Assembly (NCBI GenBank): GCA_019418625.1 | Contig: DYBL01000093.1 | Coordinates: forward strand, 1-13,812 | Direction: 5' to 3' | Source: Clostridiales bacterium | GTDB lineage: Bacteria > Bacillota > Clostridia > Oscillospirales > Oscillospiraceae | Length of the DNA stretch: 13,812 bases | In this document: positions 13,020 through 13,812 of the stretch, one piece after another | Position numbering within the stretch: position 1 is the stretch's first letter | How the letters are laid out: each line of letters opens with the position of its first letter | Notes under the pieces: generated by a model | Seen by the model: the letters and a program-made list of their open reading frames with translations, nothing else | Told to the model about the DNA's origin: nothing | Database searches by the model: none | Translations under genes and position numbers: made by a program

Positions 13020-13812
13020 ATGGACCTGCGCCTTCCCGCCGCCGCTGGGGAACTGACCCGGGCGGAGCAGAAGATCCTGGATTATATCAACACCAACACA
13101 GATACCTTCCTGTTTTCATCCATTGGGCAGCTGGCGGAGCGGCTGGAGCTCTCCGACGCCACGGTCTCCCGCTTCGCCCGCCATGTGGGCTGCCGGGACT
13201 TCAAGGCGCTGAAATCTCTGGTGCTGGAGCAGTCTCCGGGCCCGGCGGTAAAGCTGGCGGCCACACTCAGTCAGGGAGCGTGTTTTTCCCCACAGGCCTG
13301 GCTGGAGCGGCAGCAGGCGTACCTGGAGACGACCATACAGCAGCTCTCCACCGGGGAATTTGACCGGGCGGTGGAGGCCCTCTGTTCCGCCCAGCGGGTA
13401 TTCATCCACGGGAAAAACGCCTCCGCCTCCCTGGCCCAGCTGCTCCACTTCCGCCTGCGGCGGCTGGGCTTACAGGTATCTCTCCTGCCCTCCGGCGGCT
13501 CTGAACTGCTGGAAGGGCTCTCGCAAGCGGCGGAGAACGATCTGGTGGTGCTGTTCAGCTTTTCCAAACTGTCCCGGGAGGGACGCATCCTCCTGGAGCA
13601 CAGTCGGGCCGCCGGTTACCGGACGCTGGCCTTTGTGGGACGCACCTGCCTGCCTGCGGAGGAGCGGGCGGACGTCAGTCTGTTCGCCTACCGCGGCACC
13701 GAAAAGGAGTACCACTCCATGGCTGCCCCCGCCGCCCTGCTGGACGCCCTGGCCGTCGCTGCGGCGGAGCGGTTAGGAGCCGAAAGCGCGGAACGCCTTC
13801 AGTCGCTGCACC
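13020..13812 (+). CDS. MurR/RpiR family transcriptional regulator (partial, C-terminus beyond window)
   Basis: At least 264 residues, open to the window edge; family members are usually about 280-290, so little is missing. Residues about 10-75 are the RpiR-type helix-turn-helix domain (TRAEQKILDYI, SIGQLAERLELSDATVSRFA). Residues about 118-250 are a SIS sugar-phosphate-binding domain (VFIHGKNASASLAQLL, LVVLFSFSKLSREGRIL). Such regulators sense phosphosugars or related phosphate esters. The ATG at 13020 has GAGGG 7 nt upstream, overlapping the stop of the phosphatase gene, so it is the sixth gene of the operon. Its likely targets are the 30-bp-spaced repeats upstream of the operon; that is inference. 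Confidence 0.9.
   Translation, partial: MDLRLPAAAGELTRAEQKILDYINTNTDTFLFSSIGQLAERLELSDATVSRFARHVGCRDFKALKSLVLEQSPGPAVKLAATLSQGACFSPQAWLERQQAYLETTIQQLSTGEFDRAVEALCSAQRVFIHGKNASASLAQLLHFRLRRLGLQVSLLPSGGSELLEGLSQAAENDLVVLFSFSKLSREGRILLEHSRAAGYRTLAFVGRTCLPAEERADVSLFAYRGTEKEYHSMAAPAALLDALAVAAAERLGAESAERLQSLH

Overview
The window is GC-rich (clearly above 60% by eye) and carries Firmicutes signatures: a SigI/RsgI pair, an S-layer-homology (SLH) surface protein, lipoproteins, AGGAGG-type ribosome binding sites and an energy-coupling-factor (ECF) transporter. High GC together with SigI/RsgI, PepSY lipoproteins and an SLH 'choice-of-anchor I' protein points to a gut Clostridia of the Oscillospiraceae (Flavonifractor/Pseudoflavonifractor/Lawsonibacter-like). 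This placement is inferred from gene content only.

Left part (1-3560): a cell-envelope signalling locus. On the minus strand sigI (1848-2594) and rsgI (922-1851) overlap by 4 nt and are followed by a lipoprotein gene (1-749, cut by the window edge). The lipoprotein joins an RsgI-like extracellular domain to a PepSY domain. The two non-coding stretches of this unit hold three copies of one promoter-like motif, CCCC-N19-CGTA: one before sigI and two before the lipoprotein gene. They look like autoregulated SigI promoters. Divergent from sigI is a second PepSY lipoprotein (2852-3499, plus strand), closed by a strong bidirectional terminator.

Middle part (3560-7883): on the minus strand an SLH-anchored choice-of-anchor I surface protein (3826-6099) is followed by a small unknown gene (3567-3800), with a hairpin across their junction. 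The 410-bp divergent region 6100-6509 holds a candidate promoter for each direction, an inverted repeat, and a strong plus-strand terminator that precedes a PIN-PhoH family gene (6510-7883).

Right part (8024-13812): a tightly packed six-gene plus-strand operon encoding a membrane S-component-like protein, a double-ATPase ECF A subunit, an EcfT subunit, a PHP-type metal phosphoesterase, an inositol-monophosphatase-family phosphatase and a MurR/RpiR regulator (cut by the window end). The first three would form a dedicated ECF importer. Two phosphatases and a sugar-phosphate-type regulator in the same operon suggest that the imported compound is, or becomes, a phosphorylated metabolite rather than a classical vitamin. 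I do not recognise the substrate, and this is the best candidate here for an undescribed system. The operon is preceded by three ATTTACAT-type direct repeats spaced exactly 30 bp apart. I saw no tRNA, rRNA, CRISPR array, insertion sequence or prophage gene.
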